This document shows, one piece after another, positions 9,096 through 18,694 of a DNA stretch of 21,223 bases. The position numbers and the translations under genes are program-made. The first letter of the stretch is position 1, and each line of letters begins with the position of its first letter. The notes below the pieces were generated by a model. It made no database searches. It was not told where the DNA came from and worked only from the letters and a program-made list of their open reading frames with translations. Origin of the DNA: Symsagittifera roscoffensis (lineage: Eukaryota > Xenacoelomorpha > Acoela > Convolutidae); contig NW_026971634.1 in NCBI RefSeq assembly GCF_963678635.1, forward strand, positions 1 through 21,223, written 5' to 3'.

Positions 9096-9667
9096 AAAGC
9101 AGATAACTTCATATACAGACCGAATATTCAAGAATTTTTCCTGATTCGATCAGTTTTGTTTTGCATTAGAGTTTTTTTAAGGAGTCTAATAAAAAATAAG
9201 AAGCTTACATGAAATGGAAATCGTTAAGAAACCGGAAACTGTTTTTATTTATTTAGTCTTCTGGATCTTTCATTTTTAAAAGACAATGGCTAGCCATTGT
9301 TTCTACTTGATTAGGATTAAAAACGGCGCAATTATGTTCATATTTGAAGTCAAACCTCGGATTCTACACACAAACTATGAAAACAAGAGGCAAAATGCAA
9401 ATTGCGTTGTCAAAAAAGTAAACCCAGACGCAAAAAGAAACACAAACGTGAGAACAAAAACTTCAGAAAACAGAAAAAATTTGTTAAGTTTGCTCCAACG
9501 ACCAAAACGATTTGTCTTTGAACACTTTTTCAATAATATTTGACAAAATTTTGTGTAGGTTTCTTATCTTTTATTGGACTCCTTAAAAAATTTCAATTGC
9601 AATACAAAACTGATCGATTCAGGAACAATGCTTGAATATTCCGTCTGTATGTTAAGTTATCTGCTTT
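9096..9667. mobile_element. Non-autonomous TIR transposon, copy 2
   Basis: Same 572-bp element as 1507-2078, duplicated along with the 7.6-kb unit and not inserted independently, since its flanks match too. Terminal repeats are about 9096-9217 and 9546-9667. The internal 85-codon frame (9286-9543) encodes the same peptide as in copy 1. Confidence 0.85.
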
Positions 9668-10289
9668 CTTTTTTGAAAAAAAAAATAAAAAAAACTTGAA
9701 AACTGACTTCACTTTCAAACTTGTAGTTTAGTCCTCACCTTTTACGCAATATTATGCACAAAATGATATATCTTCTCATAGTAACAAGCTACTTGGAATA
9801 ATTAAAAAGCATCAAAATTTTCTAGATAATATTAAGTGTTTTCGACAAAAATAGTTAGGTAAATATAAAAACTGGCCTGAAGTAGAAAAAATTACGTATT
9901 CTTTCATTTTCTTCGAAAATCGAACTCATTGTAGCAAGGGTGACATAATTTTCTGCTTAGTAAAACCAAAGTTTGCGCTATATTTTTTATCAAGTTAGAA
10001 AGTTTTGACTAGATACGATAGTTACCCAGGATCCAGTCTTGCAAATTGTTTCGACCGAGGCGGGTCTAACAGATACCAGATAAAATCGAACACAAAATTG
10101 AAACATAAAGTCAAATTAATCAAAACAGAAAAATGTGTAAAGTTCCTAAATTTTTGTTGGACGAAATTTGAGCTAAAAATTTTCTGCTCAATGGCAAATC
10201 TCCATTCAGAATACTGAGATTACCATCAATTACTCAAGAAGATTACTTTACCGCAAAATAAAATTTTTGAAAAGTTTTCCTTCAACAAT
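9668..10289. other. AT-rich spacer, copy 2
   Basis: Counterpart of 2079-2700. One patch differs: GTTTGCGCTATATTTT near 9971, where copy 1 has GTTTTTATCTATATTTT. No gene called. Confidence 0.5.
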
Positions 10290-10604
10290 TTGAGATGAAA
10301 GGGCTCCTGCGGTAGCAAAAAATAGTTTTAAGAAAGTTTATATAAAAATTAATTTTTTGTTAGTTAAACATTTTAAGCAAAATTAAAACAAAAACCAAAA
10401 ACTCACTTACAAATATTGATTTAATTTTAATCAAAAATTTCTGCTATGACACCCCAGTAACTGCCGTGTGTTTGATCTGTACAAAAATTACTCAAAAATT
10501 CAGAAAGTACGCGAAAACAAAAAATATAAAACGTAATTTGGTTAGCTATACTTCTTGATCGAACTCAACCGAACTGAACTTCCTCAGCTGGACAAAAACA
10601 GAAG
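10290..10604 (+). repeat. Lone R2 module, copy 2
   Basis: Counterpart of 2701-3015; CAGCTGGAC replaces CAGCCGGAC at its end. Confidence 0.9.
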
Positions 10605-11613
10605 GTTGTCACTCGGTCGAAATGTTTATCCTCGGTTTTAATTTTTTCGGTTGCAAATACTTCTTGATAGAATTCCGGCGAAACGTTTGTTCTCGGTCTA
10701 ACTTTTTTTGGTCAAAAATATTTCTTGGTCGAACTCGTTAGCATTTTTTTTCCTCACTCTACCTTTTTTCGGTAAAAAAAACTCCTTGGTTGAGCTCATT
10801 CGAACTGTTTTTCCTTGGTCTAACTTTTTTGGTCAAAAACACTCCTTTTTCGATTCTCGGTCTTACTTTTTTCGGCTGCAAATACTTCTTGATCGAATTG
10901 CGGCGAAACGTTTGTTCTCGGTCTAACGTTTTTCGGTGGAACATATTTCTTGGTCGAACTCGTTAGCATTGTTTTTCCTCACTCTACCTTTTTTCGGTCG
11001 AAAATACTCCTTGGTTGAGCTCATTCAAACTGTTTTTCCTTGGTCTATCTTTTTCGGTCAAAAACACTCCTTTTTCGATCCTCGGTCTTATTTTTTTCGG
11101 TTGCAAATACTTCTTGATCGAATTGCGGCGAAACGTTTTTCGGTCGAACATATTTCTTGGTCGAATTCGTTAGCATTGTTTTTCCTCACTCTACCTTTTT
11201 TCGGTCGAAAATATTACTTGGTCGAATTCGGTCGCATTGTTTTTCCTCGTTTTAATTTTTTTCGGTCGAAAGTACTCCTTGGTCGAGCTCAGTCGAACTG
11301 TTTTTCATTGTTTTAAGTTTTTTCGGTCAAAAGTACTCCTTTTTCAAACTCCGTCGAAAGGTTTTTTCGGTCTAACTTTTTTCAGTCGAAAAAAAATTTG
11401 GTCGAACTCGGTCGCATTTTGTTTCCTCGGTCTAACTTTTTTCAGTCGAAAGTACTTTTTGGTCGAACTCGTTCGCATTGTTTTTCCTCACTCTACCTTT
11501 TTTCGGTCGAAAATACTCCTAGGTTGAGCTCATTCGAACAGTTTTTCCTTTGTCTATATTTTTTGGTCAAAAACACTCCTTTTTTTGAACTCAGTCGAAA
11601 TAATCTAATATTT
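10605..11613 (+). repeat. Minisatellite array M1, copy 2
   Basis: Same monomers and 207-225-bp higher-order spacing as 3016-4024. Sparse substitutions, for example CCTTGGTCTAAC for CCTGGGTCTAAC. Confidence 0.9.
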
Positions 11614-12254
11614 CAGTTGTTACTCCATTAAAACAAGCGATTAACCGCTAATGTAGGAGAGATACCTATTATATCTAGTACAGGTTCTTTCAAATGAAAA
11701 GAAATTTGGTTGGGGAGATGATTTCTCTCACAACATGTTCTTTTGAACCAACCAAAAACCTCTTTTTCATGTGAGCGCTAAATCTCAGAATTGCCAGGAT
11801 TTTTTCGAGAAATGAAATTATTGACTAAAACTGGGAAACCGCTGAACAGTTCAGATATTGGAAATTTGCCTAAGACATAAAACAAAGTTTAAATATTCTC
11901 CGCTTTTACAGGAAAAATTGTTGCAACCGGTCCCTTAGATTAAGATAAAAGGGCTCCTGCGGTAGCAAATAATAGTTTTCAGAAAGTTTATAAGAAAATT
12001 ACTTATTTGTTAGATGAACATTTTAAGCAAAATTAAAACAGAAACTCACTTTCACTTATTAAGTTAATTTTAATCAAAAATTTCTGCTATGACACACCCA
12101 GTAACTGCCGTGTGTTTGATTTGTACAAAAATGACTCAAAAACTCAAGGAGTACGCGGAAACAAAAATTATAAAACGTAATTTGGTTAACAATACTTCTT
12201 GATCGAACTCTGTCGAACTGAACTTCCTCAGCCGGACAAAGTCAGAAGGTTATC
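11614..12254 (+). repeat. R1-R2 block 1, copy 2
   Basis: R1 11614-11942 and R2 11943-12254, matching 4025-4664. Confidence 0.93.
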
Positions 12255-12470
12255 AAGGGTCGAACTTGGTCGAAATGTTTATCCTCGGTCTTACTTTTTT
12301 CGGTTGCAAATACTTCTTGGTCGAGCTCGGTCGAAATGTTTCTTCTCGGTCTAACTTTTTTCGGTCGAAAATACTCCTTGGTTGAGCTCAGTCGAACTGT
12401 TTTCCCTTGTTCTATCTTTTTCGGTCAAAAAAACTCCTGTTTTGAATTCTGTCGAAATGTTCTAACATTT
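12255..12470 (+). repeat. Minisatellite array M2, copy 2
   Basis: Matches 4665-4881; about four monomers. Confidence 0.88.
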
Positions 12471-13114
12471 CAGTTATTACTCCATTAAAACAAGCGATTA
12501 ACCGCTTATGTAGGGGAGATACCTATTATATCTAATAACCGTTCTTTCATATGAAAAAAAGTTGGTCGGGGAGATGATTTCTCTCACAACAAGTTCTTTT
12601 GAATCAACCAGAAACCTGTTTTATCTAGTGAGCGCTAAATCTCAGTATTGCCAGGATTTTTTTGAGAAGTGAAATTATTGGCTAAAACTGGGAAACTGCT
12701 GAAAAATTCGGATATTGGAAATTTCGTTAGGACATAAACAACGTTTGAAGATTTGCCGCTTCTATAGGAAAAATTGTTGCAACTGGTCCCTTAAATTGAG
12801 ATAAAAGGGCTCCTGTGGTAGCCGATAATAGTTTTCAGAAAGTTTATATCAAAAATAATTATTTGTTACCTAAACATTTTAAGCTAAATTAAAACAAAAA
12901 CTCACTTTTAAAGAATATTTTTTCATTCAAAACTTTCTGCTATGACACATCCAGTAACTTATGTGTGTTTGATCTGTACAAAAATGACTCAAAAACTCAA
13001 AATATATGCGAAAACAAAAATTATAAAGGTAATTTGGTTAACAATTTTTCTTGATCGAACTCAGTCGAACTGAATTTCCTCAGACGGAAAAGGTCAGAAG
13101 ATTGTCACCGGTCG
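12471..13114 (+). repeat. R1-R2 block 2, copy 2
   Basis: R1 12471-12799 and R2 12800-13114, matching 4882-5525. Confidence 0.92.
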
Positions 13115-13483
13115 AACTCGGTCTTACTTTTTCGGTTGCAACTACTTCTTGGTCAAACTCGGTCATACGTTTGTTCTCGGTCTATTTTTTTTCGGCCAAA
13201 AATATTTCTTGGTCGAACTCAGTTGCATTGTTTTTCCTCACTTCAACTTTTTTCGGTCGTAAGTACTCCTTGATCAAGTTCAGTCGAACTGTTTTTCTCT
13301 GTTCTATCTTTTTTGGCCAAAAGTACTCCTTTTTTGAACTCCGTCGAAATGTTTTTCGTCGGTCTAACATTTTTCGGTTGAAAATAATTCTTGGTCGAAC
13401 TCCGTCGAAATGTTTTTCCTTGGTTTATCTTTTCCGGTCAAAAACACATTTTTTTTGACCGCCGTCGAAATGTTCTAATTTTT
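13115..13483 (+). repeat. Minisatellite array M3, copy 2
   Basis: Matches 5526-5894. A 135-codon frame (13051-13458) is open here but broken in copy 1, where a single A/T difference (GGTCTATTTTTT against GGTCTAATTTTT) introduces a stop. That argues against coding. Confidence 0.88.
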
Positions 13484-14130
13484 CAGTTGTTACTCCATTA
13501 AAACAAGCGATTAACCGCTTATGTAGGGGAGATACCTATTATATCTAATACCCGTTCTTTCAAATGAAAAGAAAGTTGGTCGGAGAGATGATTTCTCTCA
13601 CAACATGTTTTTTTGAACCAACCAGTAACCTGTTTTTCTAGTGAGCGCTTAATCTCAGTCTTGCAAGGATTTTTTCGTGAAGTGAAATTATTGGCCAAAA
13701 ATTGGGAAACCGCTGAAAAGTTCAGATATTGGAAATATCCCTAGGACATGAACAAAGTTTGAAGATTCAACGCTTCTACAGGAAAAATTGTTGCAACCGG
13801 TCCCTTAGATTGAGATAAAAGGCCTCCTTTGGTAGCAAATAATAGTTTTCAGAAAGTTTATATAAAAATTGATTATTTGTTAGTTGAACATTTTAAGCAA
13901 AATTAAAACAAAAACTCACATTTAAATATTAATTTATTTTTAACCAAAAATTTCTGCTATGACACACCCAGTAACTGTCGTGTGTTTGATCTGTACAAAA
14001 AAGACTCAAAATCTCAAAACGTACGCGAAAACAAAAATCATAAAAGGTAATTTGGTTAACAATTTTTCTTGATCGATTTCAGTCGAACTGAAATTCCGCA
14101 GCCGGACAAAGTCAGGAGGTTGTCACCGGT
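13484..14130 (+). repeat. R1-R2 block 3, copy 2
   Basis: R1 13484-13813 and R2 from 13814, matching 5895-6539. Confidence 0.92.
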
Positions 14131-14520
14131 TGAACTCGGTCGAAATGTTTGTCCTCGGTCTAACTTTTTCTTGGTCGAATTCGGTTGCATTGTTTTTCCT
14201 CACTTTAACATTTTTCGGTCAAAAATATCTCTTGGTCGAACTCGGTTGCATTGTTTTTCTCACTTTAACTTTTTTCGGTCGTAAGTACTCCTTGGTCGAA
14301 CTCAGTCGAACTGTTTTTCTCTGTTCTATCTTTATTGGTCGAAAGTACTCCATTTTCGAAATCCGTCGAAATGTTTTTTCTCGGTCTAACATTTTTCGGT
14401 CGAAAATAATTCTTGGTCGAAATCGGTCGAATTGTTTTTCCTCGGTCTAACTTTTTTCGGTGGAAAAAACCACTTGGCTGAACTCGGTTAAACCGTTTCT
14501 CCTCGGTAGATTATGTTCGA
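14131..14520 (+). repeat. Minisatellite array M4, copy 2
   Basis: Matches 6540-6925. The flank to about 14558 still matches copy 1, then diverges at the duplication breakpoint. Confidence 0.88.
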
Positions 14521-14629
14521 AATTGTTTGCTTTTCTTCAATCGGAAGGTTTGAACATTTTTGAAACATAGTCAAAACTTATCAAGCTTGGATCGAGGTGG
14601 TCCAAATAATATGCCGATTTTTGGTCGAG

Positions 14630-14666
14630 TCGGCCAAAACGTAAATCGCAGACGTCGACCCGGGTA
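14630..14666 (+). repeat. Array-edge cap upstream of exon 2a
   Basis: TCGGCCAAAACGTAAATCGC through GACGTCGACCCGGGTA. It ends 69 bp before the exon 2a start. On the opposite strand the adjoining 14588-14630 resembles the first bases inside the element at 16724 (CTCGA-CCAAAAATCGG-ATAT). Confidence 0.7.
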
Positions 14667-14735
14667 CCGAAATACTATTAGAGTTCCATTTTTTCCTATC
14701 TTTATCAAAGAGGTAAATTTATGTCTCTTTTTCAG

Positions 14736-14807
14736 GTCCTGGGCGTGGTGTTGCTGTCTGTGCAGCTGTACGTGTTCATTAGATGGAACTTCGCTGAAAT
14801 AGTAGAG
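14736..14807 (+). CDS. Candidate exon 2a, membrane-segment exon
   Basis: A strong nematode-type acceptor, CTCTTTTTCAG ending at 14735, precedes exactly 24 codons. They read VLGVVLLSVQLYVFI followed by RWNFAEIVE. The exon closes with GAG|GTAAGA (GT at 14808). Both edges are phase 0. The residues extend the hydrophobic run of exon 1 into one long membrane span and then turn charged. It is much GC-richer than the surrounding sequence. The second copy at 20390 differs only at two third codon positions, both silent (TTC/TTT and GTA/GTG), which suggests protein-level constraint. An in-frame ATG at 14721 (MSLFQ before VLG) means this could instead be a first exon with its own start. Readthrough past the donor stops at 14838-14840. 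The protein family is not recognised. Confidence 0.6.
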
Positions 14808-15076
14808 GTAAGATACAGAAGTAATATAACTTATAACTAACTTAACAGTGTAACTAAACTTCGCAACTCTGGGTGAGGTGATCATGTGAATATATCTGCA
14901 ATGATGATAACTAGAACTTGAGGGTCGCATTTTTGAATCCAGGAGTGGCGCAGCCATAAGCAAATATTTTGTAGCTACCTGGAGTTAACTGTTTGATATT
15001 TTTTGGAATCTTTAACTGATGCGGGATGACATGCGTAATTTTCAAAATTTCAAAAAGTTTTTGTAACCAAAAAGTT
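14808..15076. other. Intron start after exon 2a
   Basis: AT-rich with a moderately GC-rich patch (GAGGGTCGCATTTTTGAATC, and AGGAGTGGCGCAGCCATAAG). The patch recalls tRNA-box wording but gives no cloverleaf. Compared with 20462-20742, it lacks 14 bp between GTAGCTAC and CTGGAG. Confidence 0.4.
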
Positions 15077-15410
15077 CAGTGGTTACTCCATTAAAACAAG
15101 CGATTAACCGCTTATATAGGAGAGATACATATTAAATATAGTACCCGTTCTTTCAAATGAAAAGAAATTTGGCTGGGGAGATGATTTTTCTCACAACCTG
15201 TTCTTTTGAATCAACCAGTAACCTGATTTTTCGAGTGAACGCTAAATCTCAGTATTGCCAGGATATTTTTCTAGAAGAGTGAAATTATTGGCTAAAACTG
15301 GGAAAGCGCTGAAAAGTTCAGATATTGGAAATTTCCCTAGGACTTAAGACAAAGTTTGAAGATTCGCCGCTTCTACAGGAAAAATAGTTGCAACCGGTCC
15401 CTTAGATTGA
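15077..15410 (+). repeat. Lone R1 module after exon 2a
   Basis: Starts CAGTGGTTACTCCATTAAAA and ends CCCTTAGATTGA, precisely at the R1/R2 switch point, then goes into unrelated sequence (ATAATTAATC). No minisatellite on either side. Confidence 0.92.
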
Positions 15411-15942
15411 ATAATTAATCTCTCGGATATCTTCTAAGAAAAGTCAACAAATTCGAAAAAACGGTCACATAAAACATGAAACTTGACTTTTCTGATGGCT
15501 ATAATTTTATTCTACAGAGAATAGGGAGTAACGGCTTGCAGCAAGAAAACCTCAACTTGTTATTTCGAATGAACTAGTAATCTGATAACTGACACAATAG
15601 TTTTCGGGAAAAGTCATAAAATTTCCAAAAAAGAGGTTTCCATGTCTTTACTTGTTTTTTATTGAACCCAAAATCTCATAGTTTGGTAGTTTTTAGTTTT
15701 TTACAAAAAAAATCTGAAAACACGAATCAAACACTCCTCCACCGATTTATTCGAAGGATGTAGAAAGTGGGTACAGTAAAAAGAGAATAATGGATTATGC
15801 AGGCTCACAGGAAAGTGGGCGGTCATTTCAGTGATACAAATTTTTTTTACAAACCGGTGAAACCGTTTTTTCTTCGAAAACTAAAAATTTGGAGAAAAGA
15901 GAAAACACTTTTCAAAGCGTTTCAAAAGAATTGAAAAAATAC

Positions 15943-16010
15943 TAAATTCCATACCTAAATTTCATACCAAATTCCATACCAGAATTGAAAAAAAAAACTA
16001 AATTCCATCC
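15943..16010 (+). repeat. Short degenerate repeat, AAATTCCATACC
   Basis: Three units of 12-13 bp in tandem (15943-15980) and a fourth near 15999 (AAATTCCATCC), separated by an A run. Confidence 0.75.
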
Positions 16011-16469
16011 AAGTTGCTTTCATCAAAAAATTCTTTTTTCATTAGATTCTGCTTGGAAAACTTGACTGAAATACACGGAACTTTGATTAAAAGAGTCAAT
16101 GCGTCTAAGTGAAAAACTTAGGATCTTAGCTCCCTCCTTCCTCAAAATTTTTTTCGTGCAGTTATTAAAGTTATTGTTTCTAATTCATGTAATTTAAAAA
16201 TCTTGAATTCAAATTGAAAATTTGCGGAACAAATTTGCGGAGGAAGAAACAGGATGCTAAACTTTCAACTTAAAATTTGAATCTCAAAATCGATCTTCAG
16301 TGGATTTCAGTCCTGTTTTTCGAGAAGAATAATAAAATTACAAACATTTGAATAATATACAACTACTGAGAAAAAATTATTAGTTATAACATATTTTCAT
16401 TTCGTGGCTGTACCACTGCTGAAAATCAGAATGCGAGCCAAGAAAAAAATTAAACTTTTTCGCAAGTAT

Positions 16470-16580
16470 CTTGATTATAGGTTCATCGGTTTTTCACTAA
16501 TGCAGTAATGTAGCACTAATGCCCACTAGAAATTCTGAATTTCTGAAGGAACTGAAACAGTCGATGAACCCATATTCAAG
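16470..16580. repeat. Imperfect hairpin with nested palindrome
   Basis: CTTGATTATAGGTTCATCG (16470-16488) pairs with CGATGAACCCATATTCAAG (16562-16580) at 17 of 19 positions, with 73 nt between them. Inside is the near-perfect palindrome AGAAATTCTGAATTTCT (16528-16544). It could be a small fold-back element remnant or an RNA stem-loop. Confidence 0.55.
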
Positions 16581-16696
16581 TTATGTTACCTATTCTTATT
16601 TCTTCTAAACTACAAAACAATGAGTTCAATTTTCTTGCTCAGTCACATTTTAATTACTTTCATTAATTAAGAAACATTTAGATGAAGGAAGAGTCC

Positions 16697-16723
16697 CTGG
16701 GTCGTGGTGCTCACTTTATATTT
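16697..16723 (+). repeat. Left terminal inverted repeat, 27 bp
   Basis: CTGGGTCGTGGTGCTCACTT through TATATTT. It differs from the complement of 17458-17484 at only two positions. Confidence 0.75.
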
Positions 16724-16870
16724 CGACCATCTCGATCAAAAATCGGTATATTTTGACCGTGCTCGACCGAAATTCGATAAGTTTCGATCGTGCTCGACCA
16801 AAAAAAAACGTGCTCGAGGCAAGCAAGATATCTTTCGACCAAGCTCGACCAAATTTGGGCATGTTTTGAC
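16724..16870 (+). repeat. Degenerate TTCGACC / GTGCTCGACC array
   Basis: Irregular units (TTTCGACCATCTCGATCAAA, TTTTGACCGTGCTCGACCGA, TTTCGATCGTGCTCGACCAA) with spacing of about 30-35 bp. The first resembles the start of array M0 (TTTCGACCGACTCGACCAAA). Confidence 0.75.
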
Positions 16871-17172
16871 TTTCAAACAACATGAGTTATCCTGAAACGT
16901 AATAAATTATGCTTTTCGGGGATGATCTTTTAATGCTTTTCTATCAGAATGAAAAGATTAGATTTTTAGGCGATTTAAATTCTTTGTAGATATGAACTAT
17001 TTTTGAGTTATTTTTTTCCATCTTTTGGAAGACTGGTTTGCCATCTGTTTCGATAATATTTGAAAAAATATGTTGATATTTGAAAAAAAAATACCTTCTG
17101 ACTCCGAATTACAGAGGAACAATAGATATGTTTCGACTGTGAGGTATGTTTATACCGTGCTCGATTGTGCTC

Positions 17173-17326
17173 GAGGTATGTTTCGACCGTGCTCGAAGTA
17201 TGTTTCGACCGCGCTCAAAATATGTTTCGACTGTGCTCCAGTTATGCTTTGACTGTGCTCGAGGTAAGTTTCGACCGTGCTCAAGGTATGTTTTGACCGT
17301 GCTCGAGGCATGTTTCGACCGTGCTC
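17173..17326 (+). repeat. 22-bp tandem array, seven units
   Basis: Seven consecutive 22-bp units follow the pattern GAGGTATGTTTCGACCGTGC plus TC, starting at 17173, 17195, 17217 and onward. Point changes are mostly transitions (GAC-TGT, CGC, AAGG). Degenerate flanking units extend the array to about 17130-17370. There are no unique spacers between units. Confidence 0.92.
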
Positions 17327-17457
17327 GACTGTGCTCGACAGTTCTCGATTGTGCGCAACCATGCTCGAGGTATATTTTGAATTTTTGCTCGACACAAACC
17401 CCTGTTTTGACTATTATTATCGGTCGAGCACTGAAATGTGCTCGAACTTGGAAGTTT

Positions 17458-17484
17458 AAATATAAAGTGAGCACCTCGACCCGG
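17458..17484 (-). repeat. Right terminal inverted repeat, 27 bp
   Basis: AAATATAAAGTGAGCACCTC through GACCCGG, inverted partner of 16697-16723. Its outer part resembles the last bases of the 37-bp caps (GTCGACCCGGGTA). Confidence 0.75.
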
Positions 17485-17562
17485 TTCAACACTTTCAACT
17501 TTCATTGAATAGTTTTCGTGTTTCAAAGTTTAAACACCATGTACTGCTAGCGACATTTTCAG

Positions 17563-17614
17563 GATCAAGGTAACTACCCCACCTCACTTTGCATGGGGGA
17601 GGATTCGTTTCAAG
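17563..17614 (+). CDS. Candidate exon 3 (short luminal-side exon)
   Basis: A GACATTTTCAG acceptor ending at 17562 opens 17 codons plus one base, reading DQGNYPTSLCMGEDSFQ. The exon closes at CAAG|GTACAA (GT at 17615). The phase 0 start matches the end of exon 2a, 2,755 bp upstream, and the exon is a clear GC-rich island in AT-rich sequence. Joined to exons 1 and 2 it would add a polar, acidic stretch with one cysteine after the membrane span. A weaker alternative donor sits only 7 bp into it (GATCAAG|GTAACT). No convincing exon 4 was found before 18282. The donor is weaker than that of exon 2, so the assignment is tentative. Confidence 0.35.
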
Positions 17615-18282
17615 GTACAAAATTTGTATATCCTGAACCGTTCAATTTTTTCTTTTAAGACGAGAAATTGTATATACATCTCGCTATAGCCTTTCGACTG
17701 TCTTTCCAACTTTTCAAACCACATTTTTTCCAAAATGCAAAATTTTGGAACTGTAAATTAAGTTTTCTTAAGATAGTGAAAATTAAATATAGTATTTGAA
17801 ACTGTTCACTAACTTGGGTATCTAAATAATTAAATAATTACCAGAAAAAAAAACGAAGAATGTTTTAGAGTCAGTGGTTATAACAGTTTCTGTGCAGTTT
17901 AGCCACATTAGCTAGTTAGAACCAAACACGTGTAAAATTAAAAAGTTATTACTAAATACCGGGTTGATCTCTTATCATTTAGTTTTGCGAAAAATAATTG
18001 CTTATTATACGATTCCTACCTTGAGTGTATAGAAAAAAATAGTTGTCATAGAAACTTTGAAACATTTTCTATATGGCTAGAAAAACGTTCGAATTGAAAA
18101 ATCCAAAATTCAGCGTACATTTTTTTCTGTATTATTGCAAAAGCATCTCCATGCTCAAACAAACAATTTCCGAATCAACAACTTGCATACAAAATGTTGT
18201 GCATTTTTCTCCAGATTGAGTTTCTCGTAGAAATGATCAAAAATGACTGAACTTTTTCGTGTGAACCGAAATTTTTATTGTC
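17615..18282. other. Unique AT-rich stretch after candidate exon 3
   Basis: Begins with the candidate exon 3 donor. No further exon is defined by both acceptor and donor. CTAAATAATTAAATAATTAC at about 17822 is a small direct repeat. Ends where a truncated R1 starts. Confidence 0.45.
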
Positions 18283-18694
18283 AACCGCTGAAAAGTTCAG
18301 ATATTGGAAATTTCCCTAGGACATAAAACAAAATTTGAAGATTCGCCGCTTCTACAAGAAAAATTGTTTTAACCGGTCCCTTAAATTGAGATGAAACGCT
18401 CCTGCGGTAGCAAATAATAGTTTTCAGAAAGATTATATAAAAATTAATTATTTGTTAGTTAAACATTTTAAGCAAAATTAAAACAAAAACTCACTTCTAA
18501 ACATTAATTTAATTTTTATCAAAAATTTCTGCTATGACACATCCAGTAACTGTCGGTTGTTTGATTTGTACGACATTGACTCAAAAACTCAAAAAGTACG
18601 CGAAAACAAAAATTAGAAAACATAATTTGTTTATCAATACTTCTTGATCGAGCTCCGTCGAACTGAATTCCCTCAGCCGGACAAAGTCAGAAAG
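18283..18694 (+). repeat. Truncated R1 plus complete R2
   Basis: Begins mid-R1 at AACCGCTGAAAAGTTCAGAT, has the R1/R2 switch near 18389, and continues through R2 (GACACATCCAGTAACTGTCG) to its end. It lacks the first roughly 230 bp of R1. Confidence 0.9.

Larger units (their letters stand above)
6967..14558. repeat. 7.6-kb tandem duplication, copy 2
   Basis: This is the second, complete copy of the unit, about 7,592 bp long. It starts with the 6967-7578 segment, whose copy-1 counterpart would be off the left edge, and ends near 14558. Beyond that the sequence continues into exon 2a territory. Both breakpoints fall by GTTTGAACAT, followed nearby by a TTTTTGAAA-like stretch in each case, so the junction may have short homology. 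The very high identity points to a recent duplication, or to an assembly that kept two haplotypes in tandem. Confidence 0.9.
14450..15557. repeat. Exon 2 segmental duplication, left copy
   Basis: Matches 20090-21223 across the array edge, cap, exon 2, intron sequence, lone R1 and the unique tail beginning ATAATTAATCTCTCGG. Divergence is clearly higher than between the 7.6-kb copies, and several small indels are present. The match may extend past the right edge of the window. Confidence 0.9.
15411..16696. other. Unique AT-rich stretch between exon 2a and the 788-bp element
   Basis: No exon or RNA gene supported. 15411-15557 also occurs at 21077-21223. Wording near 15555-15590 (AACTTGTTATTTCGAATGAA, then CTAGTAATCTG) loosely echoes R1 (AACATGTTCTTTTGAACCAA, then CCAGTAACCTG), so an old R1 relative may lie here. 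A set of short ATTCCATACC repeats and one hairpin are listed separately. Confidence 0.5.
16697..17484. mobile_element. 788-bp TIR-bounded element carrying GTGCTCGA arrays
   Basis: The ends are inverted copies: a left end reading GGTGCTCACTTTATATTT and a right end reading AAATATAAAGTGAGCACC, each continuing outward into a CTGGGTCG / CGACCCGG type sequence. Next to each end, inside, lie repeats of TTCGACCGTGCTCGA type. The middle (about 16880-17110) is AT-rich and non-repetitive. No protein-coding gene: frames of 60-129 codons over 17070-17526 on both strands follow the 22-bp repeat. Likely a non-autonomous element or fold-back remnant that carries minisatellite. Family not identified. Confidence 0.6.

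Noticed and set aside
14560-14802. 80-codon plus-strand frame through exon 2a (cysteine-rich reading)
   Set aside because: It reads exon 2 in the wrong frame. In the chosen frame both differences between copies are third-position silent; in this frame they are not in third positions.
14571-14963. 130-codon frame on the minus strand over exon 2a
   Set aside because: It lies antisense to the better-supported exon, and the second copy (20288-20584) carries indels of 3 and 14 bp that change the frame and its ends. Codon-position pattern supports the plus-strand exon.
14925-14975. tRNA-derived SINE: TGGCGCAGCC and TTTGAATCC recall A and B boxes
   Set aside because: The order and spacing of the boxes do not fit a tRNA promoter, and no cloverleaf could be drawn.
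17173-17326. CRISPR-like regular 22-bp repetition
   Set aside because: Units are directly adjacent without unique spacers, no cas genes are present, and the window looks eukaryotic.
17109-17526. Several open frames over the 22-bp array, including CFDRARSMFRP-like repeats
   Set aside because: A 22-bp unit is not a multiple of three, so the reading frame cycles; openness on both strands is a property of the repeat.
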